DNA from: Emcibacter sp.
GTDB taxonomy: Bacteria > Pseudomonadota > Alphaproteobacteria > Sphingomonadales > Emcibacteraceae
Assembly (NCBI RefSeq): GCF_963675455.1
Contig: NZ_OY776217.1
Location: forward strand, 2,900,001 to 2,964,000
Reading direction: 5' to 3'
Length of the DNA stretch: 64,000 bases
Both the position numbers and the translations under genes were made by a program. Below, in pieces: positions 27,349 through 36,380 of the stretch. Within the stretch, counting starts at the first letter, position 1. Each line of letters starts with the position of its first letter. Under the pieces are notes generated by a model that ran no database searches, was not told the DNA's origin, and worked only from the letters and a program-made list of their open reading frames with translations.

Positions 27349-27991
27349 GCTCCGGCGGCAGCCCCACAGACAAACCGGTGGTGCTTTCCACAAATTCATG
27401 AACAATCCGGAGACCCTCCGCACGCGAGAAGGTTTCCGGATCAAGACACCATTCCAGCCATAATCCATCCAGCAGAGCGTTAATTCCGATCGCCTGCCTT
27501 TTGATCAATTCCGGTGCTACAGCCCGATTGTCCATGGCATAAGCCTGACCCAGCATGTCCTCGATGGAGCCGATATACTGCCGATAGGTTTCCCGATGAA
27601 TATGGGCAAGATCCTTGCGGATCAGGGTGAGCGACCAGAAGGACAACCACACTTTCAGCAGCCTTGGATCCATATTGTCGACTTCAAAGGTTTTGAGAAA
27701 AAATATCTTCAGGGCTTCCAGCGGCTCTTCACTGTTGCGGGCGATACTTGCCTGGAACCGGTCAAGAAACTCACCAGCCAGATAGCGGTAACTTTCCGCA
27801 ATCAATTCATCCTTGCCGCTGTAATAATGGGTCAGAAGGCCAGGGGCAACCTTGGCGTATTCGGCAATTTTCCGGACGGTCGTTCCCTTGTAACCGTTTT
27901 CAGCAAGGGCACAAATGGTGGCTTCCACAAACAACTGACGCTTGTTGTCACCTTCATAATCCACACTGAAAATGCTTTTTTCTTTTTTCAT
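27332..27991 (-). CDS. TetR family regulator, BetI-like
   Basis: 219 residues from ATG 27991. The N-terminal helix-turn-helix is ENGYKGTTVRKIAEYAKVAPG with HYYSGKDEL after it. The C-terminal ligand domain ends in the BetI-style INALLDGLWLEW. BetI represses choline/betaine genes and responds to choline. The matching palindromes at 25714-25731 and 28093-28106 flank its neighbourhood and are the natural candidate operators, the second one lying about 100 bp upstream of this gene. It probably represses the Rieske-FAD divergon and the APC-DDAH operon, and itself. Confidence 0.9.
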   Translation of the reverse strand: MKKEKSIFSVDYEGDNKRQLFVEATICALAENGYKGTTVRKIAEYAKVAPGLLTHYYSGKDELIAESYRYLAGEFLDRFQASIARNSEEPLEALKIFFLKTFEVDNMDPRLLKVWLSFWSLTLIRKDLAHIHRETYRQYIGSIEDMLGQAYAMDNRAVAPELIKRQAIGINALLDGLWLEWCLDPETFSRAEGLRIVHEFVESTTGLSVGLPPELNDPE

Positions 27992-28092
27992 TCTTCGCCC
28001 ACACACTGTTTTGCCTGTATCTTATAACAACAGGAAACAATATGGCAAAGATGCATTCGCCACGGGGTGCCTCCAGGACGCTATTAAAGTTC

Positions 28093-28106
28093 TGTACATT
28101 TGTACA
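28093..28106. promoter_or_regulatory. TGTACA-TT-TGTACA operator
   Basis: Perfect 6+2+6 dyad with the same core and spacing as 25714-25731. It lies between the divergent BetI-like regulator and the APC permease, about 50 bp before the permease start. This is the expected place for autoregulation and for control of the APC-DDAH operon. Confidence 0.78.
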
Positions 28107-28157
28107 ATCCCTCCCCTATACTCTGACAAAATAAAGGGTATGAAACAGGTACGTAAA

Positions 28158-29486
28158 ATGGCTGAAGATGTGAAAGTAAGACCATGCATGGGATTCTGGC
28201 GTACATGGGCGCTTGTGGTCGGTATGATGATCGGCTCCGGCATTTTCATGATGCCTGCCCTGCTGGCCCCGTTCGGAGGCCTCGGGCTGATGAGCATTCT
28301 GGTCACTGGTGGTGGTACACTGCTGATTGCGCTGATGCTCTCCCGCCTGACCAAAGCCATTCCAAAAGTCGGCGGCCCCTATGCCTATGCCCGGGAAGGC
28401 CTTGGCGACTTTGCCGCCTTTCTGACCATGTGGGGGTACTCTATCTCCATCTGGACGTCGGTGGCTGCCGTAGCTGTTGGTTTCGTCGGCTATCTCGACG
28501 TTTTTATTCCTGGACTGGCTGAGAATCCGGTCGCTTCCCTGATTGCCAGCCTCGGCCTGATCTGGCTTCTTGTGGCACTCAACATAAAGGGAGTTCAGGA
28601 AGCAAGCATCATCCAGCTGATCACGACAATTCTGAAAATTTTACCTCTGCTGCTGATCGGCGGACTTGGATTTTTTCATATCAGCGGAAATTATATGCCG
28701 GAAATGAACCCGACCGACGGAAACCCCTTCTCCGCCCTGAGCGCCGCCGCGATTATGACCATGTGGGCCTTTGTCGGCATCGAATGCGCCACCATTCCGG
28801 CAGATGATGTGATTGAACCTGAGAAAACCGTCCCCAGGGTCATGTTCTGGGGAACCATAACCGTCACCCTGGTCTATCTGGTTTCCACATTCGGGGTAAT
28901 GCTTGTTGTGCCGCCGGAGGTATTGACCACATCAACAAGTCCTTTCTCAGACGCGGCAACCGCCATGATGGGACCTTTCGGGGCCAAATTCGTCGCCGTT
29001 GGCGCGATGATCTCCATGATTGGCGCCCTGAATGCGTTGATCCTTGTCGGTGCGCAGACCCCGATGGCAGCTGCCAGGGATAAACTGTTTCTGCTCAGCT
29101 TCGCCAAACTGTCTAAAAACGGCACACCTGCCTTTTCCCTCCTGGTGCTGGGTGTCATCGCCTCAGTCCTGCTGATGATGAATTATACCAAGGGCCTGCG
29201 CGGCGCTTTTGAATTCCTGCTGCTGCTCTCCACCCTGTCAGTCCTGATCCCCTATGCCTTTTCCGCCGTGGCCGAACTGGTCCTGCTCAGAAAGGTGGGC
29301 AAGGCTGCCCCCCTGCAGACCACCTTTCTCTCCCTGGCGGCTTTTGTCTATACCACCTGGGTCATTATCGGCTCCGGCGACCAGACGGTTTTCTGGGGAT
29401 TTATACTGCTGCTCGTGGGCATGCCCATCTATGCCTGGCTGCATGTGCATATCACTGAAGTGGAACAGGTTGAGGCGGTTGAATGA
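28158..29486 (+). CDS. APC superfamily amino acid permease
   Basis: 442 residues from ATG 28158 (MAEDVKVRPCMGFWRTWALV), chosen because AGGTACGTAAA gives it proper ribosome-site spacing. The ATG at 28140 has AAAGGG directly against it, and the far upstream extension would cross the operator. About 12 membrane segments; helix 1 has the MMIGSGIFMMPA glycine motif, resembling the arginine/ornithine or basic-amine exchangers. Its stop overlaps the start of the DDAH-like gene (ATGA), which argues that it imports that enzyme's substrate, such as a methylated arginine. Confidence 0.87.
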   Translation: MAEDVKVRPCMGFWRTWALVVGMMIGSGIFMMPALLAPFGGLGLMSILVTGGGTLLIALMLSRLTKAIPKVGGPYAYAREGLGDFAAFLTMWGYSISIWTSVAAVAVGFVGYLDVFIPGLAENPVASLIASLGLIWLLVALNIKGVQEASIIQLITTILKILPLLLIGGLGFFHISGNYMPEMNPTDGNPFSALSAAAIMTMWAFVGIECATIPADDVIEPEKTVPRVMFWGTITVTLVYLVSTFGVMLVVPPEVLTTSTSPFSDAATAMMGPFGAKFVAVGAMISMIGALNALILVGAQTPMAAARDKLFLLSFAKLSKNGTPAFSLLVLGVIASVLLMMNYTKGLRGAFEFLLLLSTLSVLIPYAFSAVAELVLLRKVGKAAPLQTTFLSLAAFVYTTWVIIGSGDQTVFWGFILLLVGMPIYAWLHVHITEVEQVEAVE

Positions 29487-30349
29487 CAGGCTTTAACGAA
29501 TATGGGAAAATCAGCCGCATCGCGGTAAGGTCTCCTGCAGCATCCTTTGTGAATGATGAAAAGGCCGGGGCCGAATGGCAGGCGCTACGGTTCCACGCCA
29601 GGCCAGATTACAGGGAAGCGGTCAGCGAATATGAAGCCTTTCTCGACATTCTTGCAGGCACCGGAGCAACCGTCAGTGACCTGCCCGGCGCAGAGGAACT
29701 GACGCTGGATTCCATTTATGCCCGTGATGCGCTTCTGGTCAGCCCGAATGGGCTTATTCTTTGCCGTATGGGTCGTGTCAGCAGACGCAACGAACCGGCT
29801 TGTAACGCCCGCCTGCTGGAACAGGCCGGTGAAACAGTGCTCGGCCAGATTACCGCTCCAGGAACCCTTGAAGGCGGCGACTTCATCTGGCTTGACGACA
29901 CCACCTGCGCAGTCGGATTCGGTCCGCGAACGAATGCAGAAGGCATCAGACAGCTACAGGGCCTTCTTGGTGAGGAAGTCGAAGTCCATGTCGTGCCCCT
30001 CCCGGCCCCGGATCATGAAGAGGATGTTTTCCACCTGATGAGCATGATCTCTCCGCTGGACAAGGATCTGGCGCTGATTTACCGGCCACTGATGCCGGAC
30101 AGTTTCATTACCTGGCTGCAGGAGAAGGGCATCGGATTTGTCGAAGTGCCGGAAGAGGAATTCATCCCCATGGGCTGCAACGTTCTTGCCCTGGGACCGC
30201 GTGATCTTCTGATGCTGGATAATTTGCCTGAAACGAAGAGACGCCTTGAAGCCGCCGGCTGCACAGTACAGACTTACAAGGGTGACGAAATCAGCCGCAA
30301 GGGCGAAGGCGGACCAACTTGCCTGACCCGCCCGCTGGCACGATCATAA
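29483..30349 (+). CDS. Dimethylargininase / arginine deiminase-like amidinohydrolase
   Basis: 288 residues of the guanidino-modifying (pentein) superfamily. Visible motifs are TLEGGDFIW and FGPRTNAEGI (substrate loop), the catalytic His in DVFHLMSMIS and the nucleophile Cys near the C-terminus in GGPTCLTRPL. The size fits NG,NG-dimethylarginine dimethylaminohydrolase, which yields citrulline and dimethylamine, better than arginine deiminase (about 400 residues). Coupled to an APC permease and placed beside a BetI-like regulator, it would feed a methylamine or guanidine breakdown route. Exact substrate not proven. Confidence 0.86.
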   Translation: MTGFNEYGKISRIAVRSPAASFVNDEKAGAEWQALRFHARPDYREAVSEYEAFLDILAGTGATVSDLPGAEELTLDSIYARDALLVSPNGLILCRMGRVSRRNEPACNARLLEQAGETVLGQITAPGTLEGGDFIWLDDTTCAVGFGPRTNAEGIRQLQGLLGEEVEVHVVPLPAPDHEEDVFHLMSMISPLDKDLALIYRPLMPDSFITWLQEKGIGFVEVPEEEFIPMGCNVLALGPRDLLMLDNLPETKRRLEAAGCTVQTYKGDEISRKGEGGPTCLTRPLARS

Positions 30350-30374
30350 CAACGTCAGAATCACAAAAGGCAAT

Positions 30375-31406
30375 CTAACTCCTGACGCGAAGAACCTTGG
30401 CGCCCTTGATATGTGTGTTTTTCATTTCCAGCAACGCCTTGTTGGCGTCTTCCAGCGGATATTCCCGGATTTCCGGCTGCAGGGGAATTTCAGCAGCAAG
30501 CTTGAGAAACTCCTGAACATCGGTACGGGTTATATTGGCCACAGACTTGATTTCCTTTTCCATCCAGAGATGCTCAGGATATTCAAGGCGCAACAGAGCT
30601 TCCTTGTCTCCCGCCTCCTTGCGGATCGCATTGATGACCACCCGGCCGCCCGGTTCAAGATTCTGCAGGGCAGCGACAATCGGCAGCCAGGCAGGAGTGG
30701 TATCAATCACGGCATGCAGCTGTTCTGGCGCATGATCCATGGTATCGCCCGCCCAGTGTGCTCCCAGGTTACGGGCAAAGGCCCTCTCTTCCTCCTGCCG
30801 GGCGAAAACAAAAATCTTTGTGTCAGGGAAACTGTGGCGCACCATCTGCAGCACCAGATGGGCAGAGGCGCCAAAACCGGTCAGGCCCAAATTCTGTCCA
30901 TTGATCAGCCCGGTCAGGCGCAGGGAGCGATAGCCGATGGCACCGGCACAGAGAAGCGGCGCCGCCTCGGCGTCACCGAATAGATCAGGGATGGGGTAGG
31001 TAAATGATGCGGGGACTGTCATCAGTTCGGCATAACCGCCATTGGCGTCCCTCCCCGTTGCGCGAAAATCCGGACAAAGATTTTCCTCTCCCCGCAAACA
31101 AAAGCGGCAGGTACCACAGGCCGAATATATCCAGGCTACACCAACACGGCCCCCAATGATCAGGTCCGGGACACCTTCCCCCACCGCCTCAATATGTCCG
31201 ACGACCTGATGACCCGGTATCATTGGAAAATATGGCGGCGGTGTCCGGCCCTCGATTTCATCCAGTTCGGTATGGCAGATCCCGCAGACGGAAACCCCGA
31301 TCAGGACTTCACCGGCACCGGGCACAGGATCGGGCCATTCCACCAGCTCAAGCGGAGCCGGGTTTTCCGAAAGCGGAGCAACAGATTTCAGGATCATGGC
31401 GCGCAT
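30375..31406 (-). CDS. Zinc-dependent alcohol dehydrogenase
   Basis: 343 residues of the medium-chain dehydrogenase family. The catalytic zinc region is VCGICHTELDEIEG with GHQVVGHIEAVG. The structural zinc is bound by the CGTCRFCLRGEENLC cysteines. The nucleotide fold begins LGLTGFGASAHLVLQM, which deviates from the classic GxGxxG. It resembles the group of YjgB/AdhA-like alcohol dehydrogenases with broad substrates. GGGAGA precedes the ATG. The first 200 bp of the gene are duplicated at 34030-34231. Confidence 0.92.
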   Translation of the reverse strand: MRAMILKSVAPLSENPAPLELVEWPDPVPGAGEVLIGVSVCGICHTELDEIEGRTPPPYFPMIPGHQVVGHIEAVGEGVPDLIIGGRVGVAWIYSACGTCRFCLRGEENLCPDFRATGRDANGGYAELMTVPASFTYPIPDLFGDAEAAPLLCAGAIGYRSLRLTGLINGQNLGLTGFGASAHLVLQMVRHSFPDTKIFVFARQEEERAFARNLGAHWAGDTMDHAPEQLHAVIDTTPAWLPIVAALQNLEPGGRVVINAIRKEAGDKEALLRLEYPEHLWMEKEIKSVANITRTDVQEFLKLAAEIPLQPEIREYPLEDANKALLEMKNTHIKGAKVLRVRS

Positions 31407-31408
31407 GA
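31207..31408 (-). repeat. Direct repeat copy A (5' end of alcohol dehydrogenase gene)
   Basis: 202 bp that align without gaps to 34030-34231 with about 10 mismatches counted by eye. This copy is part of the intact dehydrogenase gene. The two copies bracket the penicillin acylase gene in the same orientation. Confidence 0.92.
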
Positions 31409-31526
31409 AACTATTCTCCCAATTTTCATTCTACAAGCCTGCCTTCTTTCCGGTTTTTTGTAGAGAATGACCAATATCCAGAAGAATTCTTTGAACCTTT
31501 CCGAAGTTGTCTAAATCCATCATTTA

Positions 31527-33938
31527 CTAATCAGGTAAAAGTCTCAGGGTGTAATCTGTTACCTCCTTAATTTTCTCTTTGGTATAGAATACCGGGAAAT
31601 AATCGCCTTCATTCCAGTCTGTAAACAGATTTTTGTAATAGGGACTATCCGGATCACCTGATTGACCTGGCGTATTGGTGCCAACGGTCAAATCCCAGTC
31701 TGAGGTGTCGACAATAATCCGGAAACTCCCACCTGACGTTTGACGGGGGGCACCATAATTTACATTCAATGTATTTTCACTTCCGCCTCGAGGAAGTTGT
31801 GCAGTATTTACTTTTTCCTGCATATCCTTGTTCAATAAATGACTGAAAGGGTGAATGATCTGGGCATAATGGGTTTTCCCATATATCCAGTCCTCCATAT
31901 CCGGCCCCCTATCCTTTTTCAGGCTCTGCACCGCTATTTTAAGGCTTTCAACCATTTCGGTATTCCTCATCCTCACAGCATCTTTCCCAAAAACAAATTC
32001 TGGCGGTGTCACCAGCCATTCAAGTATTTTCTCTCTTCTTATTTCCGGGACAGCGGCCAGCTTCGTCTCAGGAATAACCCGCTTCGTTATATTTTCGAAC
32101 AGAACCGTTTCCCATTTGTCATAAATTGTTGCGGCGACACTGTCCCTGCCCATCATGTAATCCCAATTTATGAGCTTTGACCTGACCGCTTTCAGCTCCG
32201 CCGAGACCTTTAAATTTTTAAAAAGAGATATGATTTTCTCCGCCGTCATCGATTTAGTATCATATTGCAATGCGATAGAGTCTTTTATGCTATGGTTTTC
32301 TGACTTCTCCATCGCTTCCTGAAGACGAAATATCCGGGCCGGGTCTGAATAAAAGTCACTAAAAATATTGGGATACCCATCAGGTATATTGTAGTTATTC
32401 GCTGTCCCGTACCATCCCTCCTGTGGGTTCAGGAGGTGAGGCATGGACTTGACCGGAACATAACCACTCCATTCATATTCACCATTCCCGGGAACGGGAA
32501 GGCTGCCACTCCATCCAAACCTGACCGGAGACAGACCCACTGATTGCCAGCCAATATTTCCTTTTTGATCTGCCCAAACCATGTTCTCCCCGGGCAGACC
32601 AGAGAACGAACAGGCGTCTCTGAATTCTTCCCAGGTGGTCGCCTGATCCATGCGCAGACTTGCCAGATAGGGGGTTGCTCCAATATCAAGCCAAGCGGCT
32701 TTCATCCCGTAGGCAATATGATTTTCCTGATCCTCAAAAAGAACAGGACCGTGTATGGAATATTTCAGAACTTCGGTGACCGTGTTCTTGCCACGGACTT
32801 TAATCCGGGTCTTTTCAACCTCAAAGTCTTTCCATTCCCCTTTATACCAGTATTGATTTGGCTGATCAGGATTGGTTTCATAGACATACAAATCTTCCTG
32901 ATCAATCCAGAATATGGTCAATCCCCACGCGCCATAAGCATTATGGCCGATTGAAATGCCCGGCAATACAGGTTCTCCGCCGCCGATCACATTCCACCCC
33001 GGTGCATTTAAATGCACCCAATAGCGCAATGAAGGGCTTTGAATGGCGCGATGAGGGTCGTTGGCCATGAGGGGCATACCGCTTTTTGTTTTGCGTCCCG
33101 AAACAACCCAGTTATTGCTGCCCAGGGCATTCACGCCCTGAAGCGGATCATGGAACAGATTTTCTGTGAATTTCTCCCGCTGAAAATCCGTCTTCTGATT
33201 AAGCCTCTGTGCTGAATATTCTTTGAGGTTTTTGAGATCTTCCTGTTCAAATTCCGGCATATTTCGGGAAGCCACGTAATCTGACATAATATCTGTATGT
33301 ATTTTTGACAGATCAACGCCCTCAAATGCTTTCAAATAGGCCTTCCGGTAAAAAGGCAATATCTTTTTGGCGGTCTCCGCCCCCAATGCCTCAATGGTTT
33401 CGGCCAGCATAATTTCCGTTGACACCCCGCCCGTGAGAGCATTATGCCGGGAAACAACAATTTCAGGCGTCCAGTATCCCGGTTTGAGGTCAAGCATTTT
33501 AAATTCGAGAGGGAGCAGATCCGGCCTTTTTTCCGTCAATTTGATGTAAGCATTAATCCCCTCCACAAACGACGTTATGATCTGAATTCCATCTTTATGA
33601 TAATGGGCCATTTCCTGCCTGATATCACCCCGAAATCGCAGAAGCCTGGCCCCTCTATCGTGGGTTAAAGCCTTGTCGCCCTGAATCTCCGCAAGCGTCC
33701 CAAGGGCTTTACGTCGCCAGATTTCAAATTGAAACAGCCTGTCCCGGGCCGCGTTATAGCCCTGGGCAAAGAAGAGATCAGACTGGTTTTTGGCATAAAT
33801 ATGAGAAATCCCCCATTTGTCCTTAACGATCTCGACAGGCTCTTTTAAGCCTGACGTTTTTAAGGTTTCTACGCTTTCACTATATGCAGGCCCATTTCCC
33901 ACAAGAAACAAAATTACAACCAGAAAGATATTCTTCAT
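31527..33938 (-). CDS. Penicillin acylase family amidohydrolase
   Basis: 803 residues from ATG 33938 (AAAGGGATTTGAGA before it), with signal peptide MKNIFLVVILFLVGNG. The Ntn-hydrolase layout is visible: an alpha-subunit with DKWGISHIYAKNQSDLFFAQGY, then the expected autocatalytic site with the N-nucleophile Ser in ALGSNNWVVSG, and a beta-subunit with MANDPHRAIQSP. Members hydrolyse amide bonds of penicillins, N-acyl-homoserine lactones or other N-acyl compounds after export to the periplasm. Base composition looks lower in GC than the neighbours. Flanked by direct repeats of a dehydrogenase fragment, which suggests it was acquired or rearranged as a unit. Confidence 0.92.
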   Translation of the reverse strand: MKNIFLVVILFLVGNGPAYSESVETLKTSGLKEPVEIVKDKWGISHIYAKNQSDLFFAQGYNAARDRLFQFEIWRRKALGTLAEIQGDKALTHDRGARLLRFRGDIRQEMAHYHKDGIQIITSFVEGINAYIKLTEKRPDLLPLEFKMLDLKPGYWTPEIVVSRHNALTGGVSTEIMLAETIEALGAETAKKILPFYRKAYLKAFEGVDLSKIHTDIMSDYVASRNMPEFEQEDLKNLKEYSAQRLNQKTDFQREKFTENLFHDPLQGVNALGSNNWVVSGRKTKSGMPLMANDPHRAIQSPSLRYWVHLNAPGWNVIGGGEPVLPGISIGHNAYGAWGLTIFWIDQEDLYVYETNPDQPNQYWYKGEWKDFEVEKTRIKVRGKNTVTEVLKYSIHGPVLFEDQENHIAYGMKAAWLDIGATPYLASLRMDQATTWEEFRDACSFSGLPGENMVWADQKGNIGWQSVGLSPVRFGWSGSLPVPGNGEYEWSGYVPVKSMPHLLNPQEGWYGTANNYNIPDGYPNIFSDFYSDPARIFRLQEAMEKSENHSIKDSIALQYDTKSMTAEKIISLFKNLKVSAELKAVRSKLINWDYMMGRDSVAATIYDKWETVLFENITKRVIPETKLAAVPEIRREKILEWLVTPPEFVFGKDAVRMRNTEMVESLKIAVQSLKKDRGPDMEDWIYGKTHYAQIIHPFSHLLNKDMQEKVNTAQLPRGGSENTLNVNYGAPRQTSGGSFRIIVDTSDWDLTVGTNTPGQSGDPDSPYYKNLFTDWNEGDYFPVFYTKEKIKEVTDYTLRLLPD

Positions 33939-34007
33939 TCTCAAATCCCTTTTCTTTTTTTTATCCCTTACCAGAGCGTGATTTTACCTCTCAGGTCTCT
34001 TGAAAGA

Positions 34008-34229
34008 TCATAGCATAGATGGTGATATTTGATGGCCCGGTATCATTGGAAAATATGGCGGCGGTGTCCGGCCCTCGATTTCATCCAGTTCGGTATGGCA
34101 GACCCCGCAGACGGAAACCCGGATCAGGACTTCACCGTCACCGGGCACAGGATCGGGCCGATCCACCAGTTCAAGCGGGGCCGGGTTTTCGGAAAGCGGA
34201 GCAACAGAGTTCAGGATCATGGCGCGCAT
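34008..34229 (-). pseudogene. Truncated duplicate of the alcohol dehydrogenase N-terminus
   Basis: Encodes the first 67 residues of the dehydrogenase at 30375-31406 (MRAMILNSVAPLSENPAPLE...) up to IPGHQ, then diverges into ISPSML and a stop. The catalytic zinc motif begins but the nucleotide-binding domain is missing, so no enzyme activity is possible. Several amino acid changes against the intact copy (E to D, W to R, A to D, G to R) suggest loss of selection. Confidence 0.9.
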
Positions 34230-34231
34230 GA
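34030..34231 (-). repeat. Direct repeat copy B
   Basis: Partner of 31207-31408, same orientation, 202 bp, roughly 95 percent identical by eye. Similarity stops abruptly at TGATG on one side and just past the start codon (GCGCATGA) on the other. Confidence 0.92.
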
Positions 34232-34340
34232 TGCCATTTTACCTGATTTCTTAATTCAATAAATTGATAAATCTCAAAAAAAACCCGACCCGCCATAAAA
34301 TGTCCAGCGGATCGGATAAAAGCTGTATTTATATCGGTTG

Positions 34341-36029
34341 TCAGGCAGCCTTGGTCGTAAACGCCCTGATCAGGTCATCAAGATGTTTAATCACTTCAGC
34401 GGAAGCCTGCTCTACGCCGTCCATATTCTGCATGGCGCTTGAATGATTACTTTTTTCATGATCCTTTGCCGCCTGAATGCCATGTTCATGGACCAGCCTA
34501 TGGCAGGTTTCCAGTGCCCTGAAGGACGGATGATCACGGTAAGGAATAGACTCTTCCCCATAATACCATTTCCCAAGACGACAACTATGATGATCCGACA
34601 ACTCCTGAGCACTGATGCTTTCCAGGCCTACCATCATATCCCGCAGGCGTTTTTTCCAGATAATATGGTCGGATTTGGCAATCCGCAGCACCTTGTTTGG
34701 AACTTCGTGTTTGCCAAAGGCTTCAATCTGGTGACTGACCAGGGAAGCGACATCTTTCATAGATTCCACAACTTCCATAATATATTTTGAGTTTTTGCCT
34801 GATTCATCGGCAATATTAGATGCTCCGCTGGAGACTTCGCTCGTCGCTTTTTCCTGTTCTGCAAGAACATTTGCCACTTCCGCCATCAGGTGATTTAGCT
34901 GATCGATATTTTTATCGATATCGGACATATGTTCCTTGACTTGGACCATAACTTCCTGGCCGCTTTCCACTTCACTCTTGGCACTATGCATTGACGTGAC
35001 AATCCCGGTCATCTCCTTGACCAGCGACTGAATGCGGTCCTTGATGTCCACAGTGGCCTGGGCTGTCTGGGTGGAGAGTGTCTTCACTTCTGACGCCACG
35101 ACGGCAAAACCGCGTCCGGCCTCTCCGGCCCGGGCGGCCTCAATGGTCGCATTCAGGGCCAGAAGATTGGTCTGGCCGGCAATATCCTCAATCTGGGAAA
35201 CAATATCTCCAATTCTTTTCGACGCCTCCGAAAGAGCCTCCACCTGCGCAACAGAATTCAGAACAGATTCAGCAATCTGCTCTGTTTGCTGGTAAGCCTT
35301 TTCCACAATAGCCGTTCCGTCAGCCGCCTTGCTCCTGGCATTACCGGCCGTGGAAGCCGCTTCCTGTGTGGACTGGTTGATGCTGTTCATGCTTACCACG
35401 GTTTCCTCGATCGCAGCCGCGATCCTCTGCGCATTATCATCAACCTTCTGAATGGCATGTACCATATTGGAGCTGACGATCGCTGTTTCATTCATCGCCA
35501 TGGAAATTTCGATCGTACTGTCGATCATCTCGTTAGAGAATTTCTGCGCCGTCAGGGTTTCACGCTCGTTTGAGCGGGAACTGGCATATTCGGATAAAAT
35601 ACATCCCATATCCAGCATCAGGGCAGACTGAACAAGACCGTGTAGGGCTGACTTTTTTTCTTCGGGTTCATCCAGCTCGAAAAGCTCCTTGCCCAAACGT
35701 TGCAATATGAAATTATATCCGCTAATGAAAGAAACCTGGTCAAGTCCGATCGCATGATGGGCCTGACCTATCCTGCGACATTCTTCCATATAATTTTCAT
35801 CGAATTGGCCACTGAAAATAGTATCCCAATGCTTTTTCTGCATCTTCTTGAGCATTTCCGGATCAGAATCCCCAAGAATATTCCTCAGATGATCATTCGA
35901 CTGCAGAATCCTGTAAAAATCATCAAGAACATTATGCATCAGGGCCATAATGACCGGTTTGGCAGCGCGTAACGTATCAATCCCGTCAGGAGTTAAGCGA
36001 TAAAGAATTTTTTTTTGTTCTATGTCCAT
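34341..36029 (-). CDS. Globin-coupled methyl-accepting chemotaxis protein with C-terminal CZB domain
   Basis: 562 residues without membrane segments. Residues 1-165 are a globin-coupled sensor domain; the likely proximal haem His lies in RRIGQAHHAIGL. About 190-440 form the coiled-coil signalling domain with the highly conserved hairpin tip QTNLLALNATIEAARAGE. Residues 445-560 fit a chemoreceptor zinc-binding domain: HIIWKKRL, HHSCRLGKWYYG and CHRLVHEHG carry the His/Cys ligands. It should sense oxygen or another gas through haem, plus zinc or oxidants such as hypochlorous acid through the CZB part, and signal to CheA from the cytoplasm. No che genes are adjacent. Confidence 0.92.
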   Translation of the reverse strand: MDIEQKKILYRLTPDGIDTLRAAKPVIMALMHNVLDDFYRILQSNDHLRNILGDSDPEMLKKMQKKHWDTIFSGQFDENYMEECRRIGQAHHAIGLDQVSFISGYNFILQRLGKELFELDEPEEKKSALHGLVQSALMLDMGCILSEYASSRSNERETLTAQKFSNEMIDSTIEISMAMNETAIVSSNMVHAIQKVDDNAQRIAAAIEETVVSMNSINQSTQEAASTAGNARSKAADGTAIVEKAYQQTEQIAESVLNSVAQVEALSEASKRIGDIVSQIEDIAGQTNLLALNATIEAARAGEAGRGFAVVASEVKTLSTQTAQATVDIKDRIQSLVKEMTGIVTSMHSAKSEVESGQEVMVQVKEHMSDIDKNIDQLNHLMAEVANVLAEQEKATSEVSSGASNIADESGKNSKYIMEVVESMKDVASLVSHQIEAFGKHEVPNKVLRIAKSDHIIWKKRLRDMMVGLESISAQELSDHHSCRLGKWYYGEESIPYRDHPSFRALETCHRLVHEHGIQAAKDHEKSNHSSAMQNMDGVEQASAEVIKHLDDLIRAFTTKAA

Positions 36030-36380
36030 TTCCTTGCCTATTTCTTATATTCACTGAGCATTTTGGCAAAACTTTGCGGGTTACTCGCACACAAACCCCT
36101 ATTTCCGCTTAGATGCTAATACATAATTTATTAATTTTATTATAATTATCTAATGCTTGTTTCCTAAAAGGCAAAAAGGCTGCACAGCAGGCCAAAATTA
36201 TCATTGGAGACCAGGATCAGGTTTTCCTGAAAGCTTGCCCAAAAGCCCTGCGAGTGGAGTGATCTATTAAAAACTGGATCTATTAATAACCAATTGGAAA
36301 GAAACCCCCTCTAAGCTCACTTTCGTTATCGAGAGAATTTCAAATGCTCTCCATATTACGGAAACAAAAAAGGCAAGCTC
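36030..36380. other. Gene-free divergent control region
   Basis: 351 bp between the leftward chemoreceptor and the rightward barrel protein. AT-rich, no credible gene. The one structured element is a tandem direct repeat GATCTATTAA at 36261-36270 and 36277-36286 (16-bp period), about 100 bp upstream of the barrel gene, which might be a regulator site. Confidence 0.5.

Noticed and set aside
27972..28157. N-terminal extension of the APC permease to 27972 or 28140
   Set aside because: The long extension crosses the TGTACA operator and the TetR start and adds residues unlike the family; the 28140 ATG has its purine run directly against it.
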